12,968 bases of DNA from CAZPYT01 sp964590955 (GTDB lineage: Bacteria; Patescibacteriota; WWE3; UBA101185; UBA10185): NCBI GenBank assembly GCA_964590955.1, contig CAZPYT010000027.1, positions 1-12,968 on the forward strand. The letters are read 5' to 3'. Shown here one piece after another: positions 5,937 to 12,960 of the stretch. The translations under genes were made by a program, and so were the position numbers. The first letter of the stretch is position 1, and each line of letters begins with the position of its first letter. The notes beneath the pieces are model-generated. The model was not told the DNA's origin and ran no database searches. It was given only the letters and a program-made list of their open reading frames with translations.

Positions 5937-6409
5937 GAAAATATATTGTTTTACTTATTGTCAATTTTATATTACTAATATTCCAAAGCTCTTTATTATT
6001 AGAAATTTTTGGCGCAGAACTAAATCCGAATATTTTGTTTGCACTGGCATTTTCTCTCATTTTACTTGATGAGCATGAATTGGCCGTACTCAGCGGATTT
6101 ATTGCAGGCTTATTACTTGATCTTAATAGTAACCATATTATTGGCACTTCACTCTTATTTGTGATTATTATGATTTACATCACAATATTATTTAAAAAAA
6201 CTTTCATTCGAGGGTGGTTGTTCCAACTAATTCTGCTGTTTTTATGCGTTTTATTCTATAAATTTATCTTTTCACTAAATCTTTTTGTTCTTACGGCGCC
6301 TGTTTTTTATAGCGGAATTTTAACAATCCTAATCTCAATAGCATTCTATTTTGTAATTTTACGCTACCAAAGAAAATTCCTTAGTATTGAATTTAGAATA
6401 AAAGCTTAA
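5933..6409 (+). CDS. mreD: Rod-shape-determining membrane protein MreD
   Basis: A 158-residue integral membrane protein with about six hydrophobic segments (4-25, 31-46, 48-64, 68-88, 92-115, 122-145). It carries the family-like stretch NPNILFALAFSLILLDEHE (31-49) and GFIAGLLLDL (55-64). MreD works in the elongasome with MreC and PBP2. Its ATG overlaps the mreC stop (ATGA) and it ends 1 nt before mrdA, so the three form a tightly coupled operon. No Shine-Dalgarno is visible. MreD sequences diverge strongly, so the call leans on gene order as well as on the motifs. Confidence 0.9.
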   Translation: MRKYIVLLIVNFILLIFQSSLLLEIFGAELNPNILFALAFSLILLDEHELAVLSGFIAGLLLDLNSNHIIGTSLLFVIIMIYITILFKKTFIRGWLFQLILLFLCVLFYKFIFSLNLFVLTAPVFYSGILTILISIAFYFVILRYQRKFLSIEFRIKA

Positions 6410-6410
6410 A

Positions 6411-8324
6411 ATGAGTCTTTCACTGCTTGAGGAAATTCATAAAGCCACACCAAAAAGACGATATAAACACTCGCATAAATATGATCAGCCAATAAGGAGT
6501 TATGATTCCAGCTTATCCATGCATTGGCGCATCATTATTGCAGTTTTGTTACTTGGTTTAATATATTTTGTTTTTTTGGCAAGAGTTATTAGCATGCAGA
6601 TTAGTCAGCGGGAAAAATACGTCACTCTTGCAGATCAGAATCGCATTAGAGAGTTTTCTATTTTGGCCGGTAGGGGTCTTATATATGATCGTAGCGGCGA
6701 AGTAATTGTACAAAATAAACCAAGCTTCAGCATTGAGCTAAATACACTGATCTGCGGTGACCCTGCTTTAGACAAGACTTGTATCGATGTAGTTGATGAA
6801 GTTCAAAAATACTTATATTTATCAGATATTGAACGAATATTTTTAGAAATCGATGCCCGACATACAAATGTTTTGTTAGCTACTGGAGTAGAGAAAGAAG
6901 AGATACTTTCTCTCGAAGCAAACATTTCAGACATGCCCGGAGTTTCAGTAGAAACCGCACCATCGAGAAACTATCTTTACGCAGACGCTTTTGCGCATCT
7001 AATAGGTTATACAGGTTTAGCGGACACACTCACTCCCAAAATTATTGGTAAATCAGGAATAGAACAATATTACGATCCATATTTGGCAGGTGTACCCGGA
7101 GCAAAAGTAGTTCAGGTAGATTCAGCCGGTACTCGCTACTCTCTCATCAACTATGAAAACGCATTACCGGGTAAAAATGTTGATCTGTTTGTAGATATTG
7201 GTTTACAGAACAAAGCATACGAATTACTAAAAAACAAATTCGACGATCCTAAGAGCAATCTGACCGGCGGAGCTATAGTTGCGCAAGATCCGTATGACGG
7301 CTCAATTCTTGCTTTAGTCAGCTACCCCTCATTTGATCCAAATAAGCTATCAGGAGGAATTGCTAAAGATGAGTTAAAACAACTTAATGAAAACCCATAT
7401 TACCCATTTTTTAATAGAGCTATATCTGCTGCGTATCCTCCGGGATCTACTTTCAAATTAGTCACCGCTTCAGCAATACTTCTAAACAAAATTGCTACAG
7501 CAGCAACCACCATAATAGATAAAGGCTTTATACAAGTAGGGAGTTTTATATTTAGAAACTGGAACACCGGCGGACACGGAGAAGTAAATCTAGCTAGAGC
7601 GTTACAAGTTAGTAATGATACATACTTCTATATTATGGGGGGCGGTTATGGGGGTGTCGGTGGCCTAGGCAGAGAAAAACTTAGTAAAATGGCAAAACTA
7701 TTTGGATTTGGTTCAAAGACAGGCGTTGATATTAACGGAGAGATATCAGGTTTCATGCCTGATGGAACAGAACGCGCCTGGTATTTAGGCGATGATTACA
7801 TTAGTGCCATAGGCCAGGGAGACATTTTGTCCACGCCGTTACAAGTCAATAATATGATGACGTATTTTGCAAATGGAGGATATTTATATAAGCCAAGAAT
7901 AGTGAAAAGTATTGATGGGGTTGGGGAGTCCTCATTAGAGATACTGCAACAAAAGCTAATAAGTACAGATGATTACGACTTAATTAGATATGGTGCCCAT
8001 CTTGCAGTTAATCCCGGTGGGACTGCCTATCCTCTTTACGACTTTCCGCAGAAGTCAAATATTGAGCTTGCGGGAAAAACAGGAACCTCTGAGTATATTG
8101 CTGCTGACGGTACTGATAAAACCCACGCATGGTTTACAGTATTTGCACCTTATTATGAAGATTACGATCAGCAGATTAGAGTTAACCCGCTGACAGAAAA
8201 ACCGATTACGATAACTGTATTTTTAGAGGGTGGCGGTGGCGGTTCAGATGATGCGGCACCTTTGGCTAGAGAAATGTTGGACTTTTGGTATGAACTAGAA
8301 AAGAAGGATACGACTGTAAACTAG
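6411..8324 (+). CDS. mrdA: Penicillin-binding protein 2 (elongation-specific transpeptidase)
   Basis: A class B PBP that cross-links peptidoglycan during elongation. It has 637 residues: a basic cytoplasmic N-terminus (to 38), one membrane anchor (39-60), a dimerisation/pedestal domain starting with the RIREFSILAGRGLIYDRSG block (78-96), and a C-terminal transpeptidase domain. The active-site motifs are intact: SxxK as STFK (Ser346, Lys349), SxN as SND (401-403), and KTG (556-558). A Gly-rich run (410-420) follows the SND motif, and GGGGG (607-611) lies near the C-terminus. It is the last gene of mreC-mreD-mrdA. No RodA appears in the window. The last 8 codons form one arm of a hairpin that looks like the terminator of the convergent gene at 8345. 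Confidence 0.96.
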   Translation: MSLSLLEEIHKATPKRRYKHSHKYDQPIRSYDSSLSMHWRIIIAVLLLGLIYFVFLARVISMQISQREKYVTLADQNRIREFSILAGRGLIYDRSGEVIVQNKPSFSIELNTLICGDPALDKTCIDVVDEVQKYLYLSDIERIFLEIDARHTNVLLATGVEKEEILSLEANISDMPGVSVETAPSRNYLYADAFAHLIGYTGLADTLTPKIIGKSGIEQYYDPYLAGVPGAKVVQVDSAGTRYSLINYENALPGKNVDLFVDIGLQNKAYELLKNKFDDPKSNLTGGAIVAQDPYDGSILALVSYPSFDPNKLSGGIAKDELKQLNENPYYPFFNRAISAAYPPGSTFKLVTASAILLNKIATAATTIIDKGFIQVGSFIFRNWNTGGHGEVNLARALQVSNDTYFYIMGGGYGGVGGLGREKLSKMAKLFGFGSKTGVDINGEISGFMPDGTERAWYLGDDYISAIGQGDILSTPLQVNNMMTYFANGGYLYKPRIVKSIDGVGESSLEILQQKLISTDDYDLIRYGAHLAVNPGGTAYPLYDFPQKSNIELAGKTGTSEYIAADGTDKTHAWFTVFAPYYEDYDQQIRVNPLTEKPITITVFLEGGGGGSDDAAPLAREMLDFWYELEKKDTTVN

Positions 8325-8339
8325 ATGACGTATCCTTCT
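8302..8339 (-). terminator. Intrinsic terminator of the 8345-8572 gene, overlapping the mrdA 3' end
   Basis: AGAAGGATACG (8302-8312) pairs perfectly with CGTATCCTTCT (8329-8339), an 11-bp stem with a 16-nt loop. On the minus strand the stem is followed by TTTTCTAG, a short U-rich run, fitting a terminator for the minus-strand gene. On the plus strand no U-run follows, but the hairpin covers the mrdA stop and could also end or protect that transcript. Confidence 0.65.
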
Positions 8340-8344
8340 ATGCG

Positions 8345-8572
8345 TTACACTCTTGCATAAAAAAGCGGACCACGACCGATTTTGTGCTGCTCTTCCAATC
8401 TTTTCAGAGCATATAAAATTTCAACAGAATCGGGTTTGAATCTCAGCAGTTTTTCAGATGAAATTTTTTCAATGATTTGATTTGCATCCAGAAATGTCTG
8501 CGGTGGTGTCCGTTGTAATGCTGTTAAAATTGCATGATCGATTTTTTCATTGCGAGTTTGAGTTTTTGCCAT
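8345..8572 (-). CDS. Small protein, probable winged-helix fold
   Basis: A 75-residue hypothetical protein. The layout suggests a small winged helix: helix 1 (DHAILTALQRTP, 12-23), helix 2 (LDANQIIEKIS, 28-38), helix 3 (PDSVEILYALKRLEEQHKI, 47-65), then a short beta hairpin RGPLFYARV (67-75). The ALKRLEEQHKIGRG part resembles the recognition helix and wing of winged-helix DNA-binding proteins. This is pattern reading, not a family match. Strong Shine-Dalgarno AAGGAGA (8583-8577), 4 nt from the ATG. It lies downstream of 8650-8946 on the same strand but is separated from it by a terminator, so it needs its own promoter. Confidence 0.72.
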   Translation of the reverse strand: MAKTQTRNEKIDHAILTALQRTPPQTFLDANQIIEKISSEKLLRFKPDSVEILYALKRLEEQHKIGRGPLFYARV

Positions 8573-8620
8573 AGTTTCTCCTTATGTTAATTAGAATATA
8601 ATTGTTTAAAGCTGAAAAGT

Positions 8621-8665
8621 AAATAAAAAAGGAAGCGCGCAGTTATAAACTAGCAACACTTCCTT
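8621..8665 (-). terminator. Intrinsic terminator of the 8650-8946 gene
   Basis: On the minus strand AAGGAAGTGT (8665-8656) pairs with GCGCTTCCTT (8638-8629) through eight Watson-Crick and two G-U pairs, followed by an uninterrupted U-run (8630-8625). The left arm lies inside the last codons and the TAG stop is in the loop, so coding sequence and terminator are merged. Confidence 0.8.
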
Positions 8666-8946
8666 TCACCGATTTTCATTGTCCGGGCTATTGCTTTTGT
8701 ATTTTTGAGCGGTTTCAACGGCAAAATAATCGATTCAATCATTTTTCCATAGGTAATAACCATTAACTCTGGAAAAAGGGGACTTTGGCTGACAACACGT
8801 TGCATTTGTCTATAGATCAATCTATTGTTTTTTACTGGCAGTCTTACATTAAATTTAATGTTATTAATCCATAGATCAAACACAAAAATTGTCTCATTGT
8901 CTTTTTTCGTGATACTTACATTTTCAGGCACTAGTCTTTTAGCCAT
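8650..8946 (-). CDS. Hypothetical protein, 98 aa
   Basis: I recognise no family. It is basic, soluble and without membrane segments, and looks rich in beta strands (TIFVFDLWINNIKFNVRLPV, 19-38), followed by a helix-like RLIYRQMQRVVSQS (42-55). It ends with two cysteines (GERKCC). A near-perfect Shine-Dalgarno AAGGAGA (8960-8954) precedes the ATG by 7 nt. A TAGAAT -10-like hexamer on the minus strand (8973-8968) would give a leader of roughly 16 nt. It is divergent from dprA and ends in its own terminator, so it is probably monocistronic. The coding signal rests on the full-length frame, the ribosome binding site and the terminator. Confidence 0.7.
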   Translation of the reverse strand: MAKRLVPENVSITKKDNETIFVFDLWINNIKFNVRLPVKNNRLIYRQMQRVVSQSPLFPELMVITYGKMIESIILPLKPLKNTKAIARTMKIGERKCC

Positions 8947-9029
8947 CGAACCATCTCCTTTCTGAAAATTCTAATATTTGTAGAATCTTCGATCTGTTAT
9001 TCCGGCAAAAATTGTGACAAATTAAAATC

Positions 9030-9638
9030 GTGCTCAATGATATCAAGAAACTAAAAAATCTGCCAGAACAGCTGAATATTGTTGGAAAATTAACTGAGGC
9101 TGACGAAAAAAATATAGTAGTGATTGGCACTCGTACAATGAGTGACTATGGAAAAAACGTAATAAATTACATCGTGCCAAAATTAGTTAAGCAAGGTTAT
9201 ACCATTACCTCCGGATTGGCATTAGGCTGTGATTCATATGCAATGCATGTGGCCCTTAAATGCGGAGGACGTGTTATCGGGGTTTTAGGGTATGGTTTGA
9301 ATAGGATTAGTCACGACTACAACTATGATTTTATAAACAAAGTTATTCATCATCCAAATGGTGTAGTAATTTCGCCTTTTCTACGAAGCACGGTTCCACA
9401 AAAATTTACATTCATATACCGAAACAGTATAATGGCTGCAATCGGAAACGCGATTGTTGTTATTGAAGCTAAGCAAAGAAGTGGGGTTTACTACACAGTT
9501 AATGCTGCCTTGGACTTGGGAAAAGAAATTTATGCAGTACCTGGAAGTATTTTTAGCATTAATTCAGTGGGGACTAATTATTTAATAAGAAGTGGGGCTA
9601 CAGACATAAATTCGCTCATAGATCATACGGAGGCTTAA
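9030..9638 (+). CDS. dprA: DprA/Smf-type DNA-processing protein, Rossmann core only
   Basis: DprA binds incoming single-stranded DNA during natural transformation and loads RecA. The Rossmann-like domain is clear: VIGTRTMSDYG (31-41), SGLALGCDSYAMHVAL (61-76), GGRVIGVLGYGL (79-90), FIYRNSIMAA (128-137), VVIEAKQRSG (143-152), YAVPGS (168-173) and a C-terminal NYLIRSGA (183-190). At 202 residues it lacks both the N-terminal SAM-like domain and the C-terminal winged helix of longer DprA proteins. The usual GLARGID reads GLALGCD. A GTG start at 9030 is used; an in-frame stop at 9015 limits alternatives, and no Shine-Dalgarno is seen. It is followed after 1 nt by a small two-TM gene. Competence is a plausible but unproven role for DprA of this short type. 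Confidence 0.88.
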   Translation: MLNDIKKLKNLPEQLNIVGKLTEADEKNIVVIGTRTMSDYGKNVINYIVPKLVKQGYTITSGLALGCDSYAMHVALKCGGRVIGVLGYGLNRISHDYNYDFINKVIHHPNGVVISPFLRSTVPQKFTFIYRNSIMAAIGNAIVVIEAKQRSGVYYTVNAALDLGKEIYAVPGSIFSINSVGTNYLIRSGATDINSLIDHTEA

Positions 9639-9639
9639 C

Positions 9640-9813
9640 ATGCGCAGATTATACAGACTTATATTTTGGGGAATTACTTTTTCGGTAATTTTCTTTATCT
9701 TTTCATCAGATTTTTATGAAAAGCTAATCTTAGGTAGTATTTTCATTACAGCAGGAATATTAGGTTTAAGAGCGATATACACAGCAAAAACGCCTGTAAA
9801 AAAAGCTGACTAA
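9640..9813 (+). CDS. Small two-TM membrane protein (57 aa) downstream of dprA
   Basis: A frame of 57 codons beginning MRRLYRLIFW and ending TPVKKAD. Two hydrophobic segments (about 7-22 and 29-45) are joined by SSDFYEK. Basic residues at both ends predict both termini in the cytoplasm. The ATG follows the dprA stop by 1 nt and has a Shine-Dalgarno GGAGG (9629-9633, 6-nt spacing) placed inside the last dprA codons, so translation is probably coupled. The last codons and stop lie in the left arm of a terminator, which marks this gene as the end of the unit. No family recognised. Confidence 0.75.
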   Translation: MRRLYRLIFWGITFSVIFFIFSSDFYEKLILGSIFITAGILGLRAIYTAKTPVKKAD

Positions 9814-9837
9814 TCCAAGAGAAAAGTCAGTTTTTTC
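9798..9837 (+). terminator. Intrinsic terminator after the dprA unit
   Basis: CTGACT (9806-9811) pairs with AGTCAG (9825-9830), extended by a G-U and several A-T pairs between the upstream A-run and the downstream T-run, with TTTTTT (9831-9836) after the stem. The stop codon of the 57-aa gene begins at the last base of the left arm. Confidence 0.85.
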
Positions 9838-9866
9838 TTGCCAAAACAGATGACCTATAGTATAAT
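9838..9866 (+). promoter_or_regulatory. Strong promoter of the 9896 gene
   Basis: TTGCCA (9838-9843, 5/6), a 17-nt spacer and TATAAT (9861-9866, 6/6) make the best overall sigma70-type match in the window. It starts directly after the upstream terminator's U-run. Predicted transcription start is near 9873, with a leader of about 23 nt that includes the Shine-Dalgarno. Confidence 0.8.
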
Positions 9867-9895
9867 ATGGGTATCAAATCACAAAGGAGAAGAAG

Positions 9896-10174
9896 ATGAA
9901 AGCGCAAAAAATTTTCACGTTTATTATGGTATTGATCGTTGTTGGTGGAGTCCTTCTTATCGCAAATATTGAGAAGGCACCTCAGGTGGCAGTCGAAGTG
10001 GGGGATAAGGTTAGTGCCTTGAGCGAAGACGATGCGCCCTACATCGACCAGGCTGCCTCAGCTGAGCTTGATGCTGATCCTGCCACCATTTTCCAGGGGG
10101 TTATTGGATTAGCATTGCTTGGGGGCATTATAGCAATGTTGTCGATGTTCAATTACCTTCGCAAAGGCAAATAG
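9896..10174 (+). CDS. Two-TM membrane protein with acidic loop, unknown function
   Basis: A 92-residue protein with a membrane helix at 7-24, an acidic loop (25-66, rich in D/E and A, including SEDD and ELDAD), a second helix (67-86) and a basic C-terminus LRKGK. The charge pattern puts both ends inside and the acidic loop outside. Shine-Dalgarno AAGGAG (9884-9889), 6 nt from the ATG. Codon choice is unlike its neighbours: many C-ending codons such as TAC, ATC, GAC and TTC, and a higher GC content, as often seen in strongly expressed genes. Together with the strong promoter and terminators on both sides, this suggests an abundant, independently expressed envelope protein. I recognise no family; a holin-like or pilin-like identity cannot be supported. 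Confidence 0.8.
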   Translation: MKAQKIFTFIMVLIVVGGVLLIANIEKAPQVAVEVGDKVSALSEDDAPYIDQAASAELDADPATIFQGVIGLALLGGIIAMLSMFNYLRKGK

Positions 10175-10181
10175 CGCACCC

Positions 10182-10258
10182 GAACCCGATCCGGATTTGA
10201 CATAATTCCAACACATATCTTTTGTGTTTGGTTGTCAGTCTTGATCGGGTTCTTCGTT
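10182..10258 (+). terminator. Large stacked terminator after the 9896 gene
   Basis: The outer stem GAACCCGATC (10182-10191) pairs with GATCGGGTTC (10243-10252), 10 bp perfect. Inside, TGACA (10198-10202) pairs with TGTCA (10233-10237), and CCAACACA (10208-10215) pairs with TGTGTTTGG (10223-10231) with one bulge. A T-rich run (TTCGTTTTTC) follows. It is an unusually long, three-tier hairpin for a 92-codon gene. Confidence 0.75.
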
Positions 10259-10304
10259 TTTCAAGACATTTTTATTCGAAAAAACTTTCATAATTACTAC
10301 TTTT

Positions 10305-10332
10305 TTGACAACACCCCTTATATTTGTATATC
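10305..10332 (+). promoter_or_regulatory. topA promoter
   Basis: A perfect TTGACA (10305-10310), a 16-nt spacer and TATATC (10327-10332, 4/6). The GTG start of topA follows after 9 nt, so the leader would be 0-3 nt. Confidence 0.55.
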
Positions 10333-10341
10333 CTTTGGTTT

Positions 10342-12480
10342 GTGAAACTCGTTATCGTTGAATCGCCCACGAAGGCGAAAACATTAAAATCTATACTTGA
10401 TAAAAACTATGAAATTAAGGCTTCGTATGGACATATTCGCGACCTTCCGAAAAGCGGTTTGGGTGTGGATGTTGAGCATAATTTTGAGCCTGAATATACG
10501 GTTGCCGCTAAGGCTAAAAAGCACTTAAATGACCTGAAAAAGGGTTTGGATGATTATGATTCTGTTATTTTGGCAACTGACCCTGATCGTGAGGGTGAAG
10601 CTATTGCCTGGCATTTGCAGGTGCTTTTAACTCCTAAAACAAAGAAAAACCAGCGTACTTTTGAGCGTATTGTGTTTCACGAACTAACTAAACAGGCTAT
10701 TTCAGATGCTTTTAAACACCCCTCAACGCTTAATATGGACCTTGTGGACGCTCAACAGGCGCGCAGGGTACTTGATAGGCTTGTAGGTTACAAATTATCG
10801 CCTCTATTGTGGAAGAAGGTTAGGTTTGGACTTTCTGCAGGTCGTGTCCAAAGTGTGGCTGTAAGGCTTGTTGTTGAGCGCGAGCGCGAACGTGACGCGT
10901 TTAAACCTGTTGAATATTGGGATATTGACGGGTTGTTTTTAACTTCCAAAAAAGATGAAATTACTGCGGCATTAACAAAAAAGGCAGGTAAAAAACTTGA
11001 AGTTGGAAGTGAAAAACAAGCAAAAGAAATTGAAACTGAGCTTAATTCAGACACTTTTAGTGTCAAAGAGGTAAAAAAGTCAGAAAAGAAGCGAAATCCA
11101 TATGCACCTTTTAAAACTTCGACTTTGCAGCAGGCAGCGGCTAATGTTTATGGTATGGCCGCCAGAAGCACCATGTCTGCCGCACAGAAACTTTTTGAAA
11201 AAGGACAGATAACTTACCACAGAACAGACTCTTTATCGCTCTCAGACTCGTTTGTAAAAACACTACGCTCGTATATAAAAAGTGAATTAGGAGCAAAATA
11301 TTTACCCGAAAAAGGCGTGTTTTATAAAACTAATTCTAAAAATGCACAAGAAGCTCATGAGGCTATTCGACCGACAGATCTAACACTTCATCCGTCAAGA
11401 ATCAAAAGTGCAGATGAGAAGAAAATTTATACTTTGATATATAAAAGAACAGTTGAATGTCAGATGCAGCCGGCGGTTTATGATCAGACGAGTGTTGTGA
11501 TTGAATCCGGTAAAAAATATGAATTTAGAGCAAGCGGTTCGGTTGTTAAGTTTGACGGATGGCTGAAAGTTGCGGATTTTTTGGGATTTTCAGATGAGAA
11601 TAATGGCATGAATGTTTTGCCTGAAGTAAAAGAAGGGGAGAGTGTTGATTTGAAAAAACTAAATATGGCGCAGAAATTCACACAGCCGCCTGCCAGATAT
11701 AATGACGCATCTTTAATAAAACAATTAGAAGAAATGGGTATTGGTAGACCCTCAACATACGCTCCAACAATTTCCACAATTCTGGCAAGAAAATATGTCA
11801 GGCGTGAAGGCAGAACTTTTGTGCCGGAGGATGTTGCTTATGTTGTCACTGATTTATTTGTTGAGCATTTTCCAAACATAGTTGATTACCAGTTTACGGC
11901 GGATTTTGAAGAAGATTTAGATGAAATTGCGAATAATCATAGAAACTGGGTGGAATTGATCAGATCGTTTTATGAGCCGTTTGAGAAAGTTTTAGAGAAA
12001 AAGGACAAAGAGTTGAGTAAACGTGACGTTACAAATCTTGGTGAAAGTGACGAAAAGTGCCCTGAGTGTGGAAAAGCCTTGGTGTTTAAGTTAGGCAAAT
12101 ACGGCAAGTTTTTGAGTTGTTCAGGTTATCCTGACTGTGAGTACGCCAAACCCTTAGAAGAAAATAAAGTCTTTGATGATGAAGGTAAAGAGATTACAGA
12201 TTTTGGAAAATGCCCCAATTGCGAAGAAGGTCATTTTATATTAAAAACCGGCAGATTTGGAAAATTTTTAGCCTGCAGTAACTATCCGAAATGTAAAACT
12301 ACAAAACCATTTTTAGAGAAGATTGGTGTGAAATGCCCCAAATGTGAAGGCGGCGATGTGGTTGTGAAAAAGGCAAAGGGTAGAGTTTTTTACGGCTGCA
12401 GTAATTATCCTGATTGTGATTACAGCTCGTGGAAGAAGCCGGCTGGCGGTGATGCGCAGAAAGAAGATCCTCAAGATTAA
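10342..12480 (+). CDS. topA: DNA topoisomerase I with three C4 zinc fingers
   Basis: A type IA topoisomerase that relaxes negative supercoils. From the GTG at 10342 it starts MKLVIVESPTKAK, the usual N-terminus, and has 712 residues. A TTG 18 nt upstream is also open but would add an atypical extension. TOPRIM domain: Glu7 and DPDREGE (80-86). Strand-cleaving Tyr292 lies in GQITYHRTDSL (288-298). Further family blocks: SAGRVQSVAVRLV (165-177), EAHEAIRPTD (337-346) and GIGRPSTYAP (466-475). Three C4 zinc fingers of the topoisomerase type follow: C573/C576/C593/C599, C624/C627/C645/C651 and C665/C668/C686/C692. The tail is short and acidic. No Shine-Dalgarno; promoter spacing suggests a leaderless mRNA. 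Confidence 0.96.
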   Translation: MKLVIVESPTKAKTLKSILDKNYEIKASYGHIRDLPKSGLGVDVEHNFEPEYTVAAKAKKHLNDLKKGLDDYDSVILATDPDREGEAIAWHLQVLLTPKTKKNQRTFERIVFHELTKQAISDAFKHPSTLNMDLVDAQQARRVLDRLVGYKLSPLLWKKVRFGLSAGRVQSVAVRLVVERERERDAFKPVEYWDIDGLFLTSKKDEITAALTKKAGKKLEVGSEKQAKEIETELNSDTFSVKEVKKSEKKRNPYAPFKTSTLQQAAANVYGMAARSTMSAAQKLFEKGQITYHRTDSLSLSDSFVKTLRSYIKSELGAKYLPEKGVFYKTNSKNAQEAHEAIRPTDLTLHPSRIKSADEKKIYTLIYKRTVECQMQPAVYDQTSVVIESGKKYEFRASGSVVKFDGWLKVADFLGFSDENNGMNVLPEVKEGESVDLKKLNMAQKFTQPPARYNDASLIKQLEEMGIGRPSTYAPTISTILARKYVRREGRTFVPEDVAYVVTDLFVEHFPNIVDYQFTADFEEDLDEIANNHRNWVELIRSFYEPFEKVLEKKDKELSKRDVTNLGESDEKCPECGKALVFKLGKYGKFLSCSGYPDCEYAKPLEENKVFDDEGKEITDFGKCPNCEEGHFILKTGRFGKFLACSNYPKCKTTKPFLEKIGVKCPKCEGGDVVVKKAKGRVFYGCSNYPDCDYSSWKKPAGGDAQKEDPQD

Positions 12481-12515
12481 AAACTTAGCCTAATTTGTTT
12501 GTTATATTTTCATGT

Positions 12516-12521
12516 TATTAT
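12516..12521 (+). promoter_or_regulatory. -10 box before the 12530 gene
   Basis: TATTAT (5/6) ends 8 nt before the ATG at 12530. Upstream TTTGTT (12494-12499) is a poor -35 at 16 nt. The region is AT-rich and CATAAT (12522-12527) is an alternative that would place the transcription start inside the gene. Confidence 0.3.
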
Positions 12522-12529
12522 CATAATAT

Positions 12530-12922
12530 ATGGATGATGAACCTGTTGTTAATCAAACTGAAGTTGAAAATAGCCAAGAGGACAAGTTGCCAAAAAAAGT
12601 GTTTGTTGAGAGATTAATAGTACTATTTTTTGGTTTATTAATAGTTGTATATATCTCATCTAATTACCGTTACATAAATTATTGGATAACAACTCAGTTT
12701 CTAATTTATTATCGTGCTGCTAATGCGGATAAGTATATGACTCAACAACTTGAGCGCGATGAGCTAATACGTGAGAATAATAGAAAAAATGCACAAGCTG
12801 TACAAGACAGAAATCAGCAAGAACTTAATGAATGTTTATATTCATCACCATACATTAATAAAACCGACTTATCTTCATCAGAGGAAATTACATTAAATAA
12901 AGCCCAGGATATATTTTCATAA
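12530..12922 (+). CDS. Membrane-anchored hypothetical protein with a polar helix
   Basis: A 130-residue protein. An acidic N-terminal tail (1-22) is followed by one membrane helix (about 28-44, ERLIVLFFGLLIVVYISS). An aromatic stretch (NYRYINYWITTQFLIYYR) comes next, then a long polar, probably coiled helix (70-100, rich in Q/E/R/N). Cys102 is the only cysteine. An acidic N-terminus and basic residues both before and after the helix leave the topology unclear. The ATG has no Shine-Dalgarno. It lies 49 nt after topA with no terminator between, so read-through from topA is possible. No family recognised. Confidence 0.65.
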   Translation: MDDEPVVNQTEVENSQEDKLPKKVFVERLIVLFFGLLIVVYISSNYRYINYWITTQFLIYYRAANADKYMTQQLERDELIRENNRKNAQAVQDRNQQELNECLYSSPYINKTDLSSSEEITLNKAQDIFS

Positions 12923-12937
12923 ATTCCTAACTTGAAA

Positions 12938-12960
12938 CCACCTGCGTAAGCTGGTGGAGG
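12938..12960 (+). promoter_or_regulatory. Hairpin and Shine-Dalgarno at the right edge
   Basis: CCACC (12938-12942) pairs with GGTGG (12953-12957); GC/GC continues inside past a T-T mismatch around a GTAA loop. GGAGG (12956-12960) overlaps the right arm and is 8 nt from the window end, the right distance for a start codon just outside. The hairpin could partly cover the ribosome binding site of the next gene, or be part of an RNA that continues beyond the window. Confidence 0.35.

Noticed and set aside
7990..8193. Open frame inside mrdA in another frame
   Set aside because: It covers the conserved KTG region of PBP2 and has no start signal of its own.
10324..10341. TTG start giving topA a 6-residue extension (MYILWF)
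   Set aside because: It lies inside the promoter region, has no Shine-Dalgarno, and the GTG at 10342 gives the standard MKLVIVES N-terminus.
10788..11777. Open frames antisense to topA (10788-11066 and 11484-11777)
   Set aside because: They lie wholly inside a well-conserved gene, lack ribosome binding sites, and their translations show no recognisable domains.
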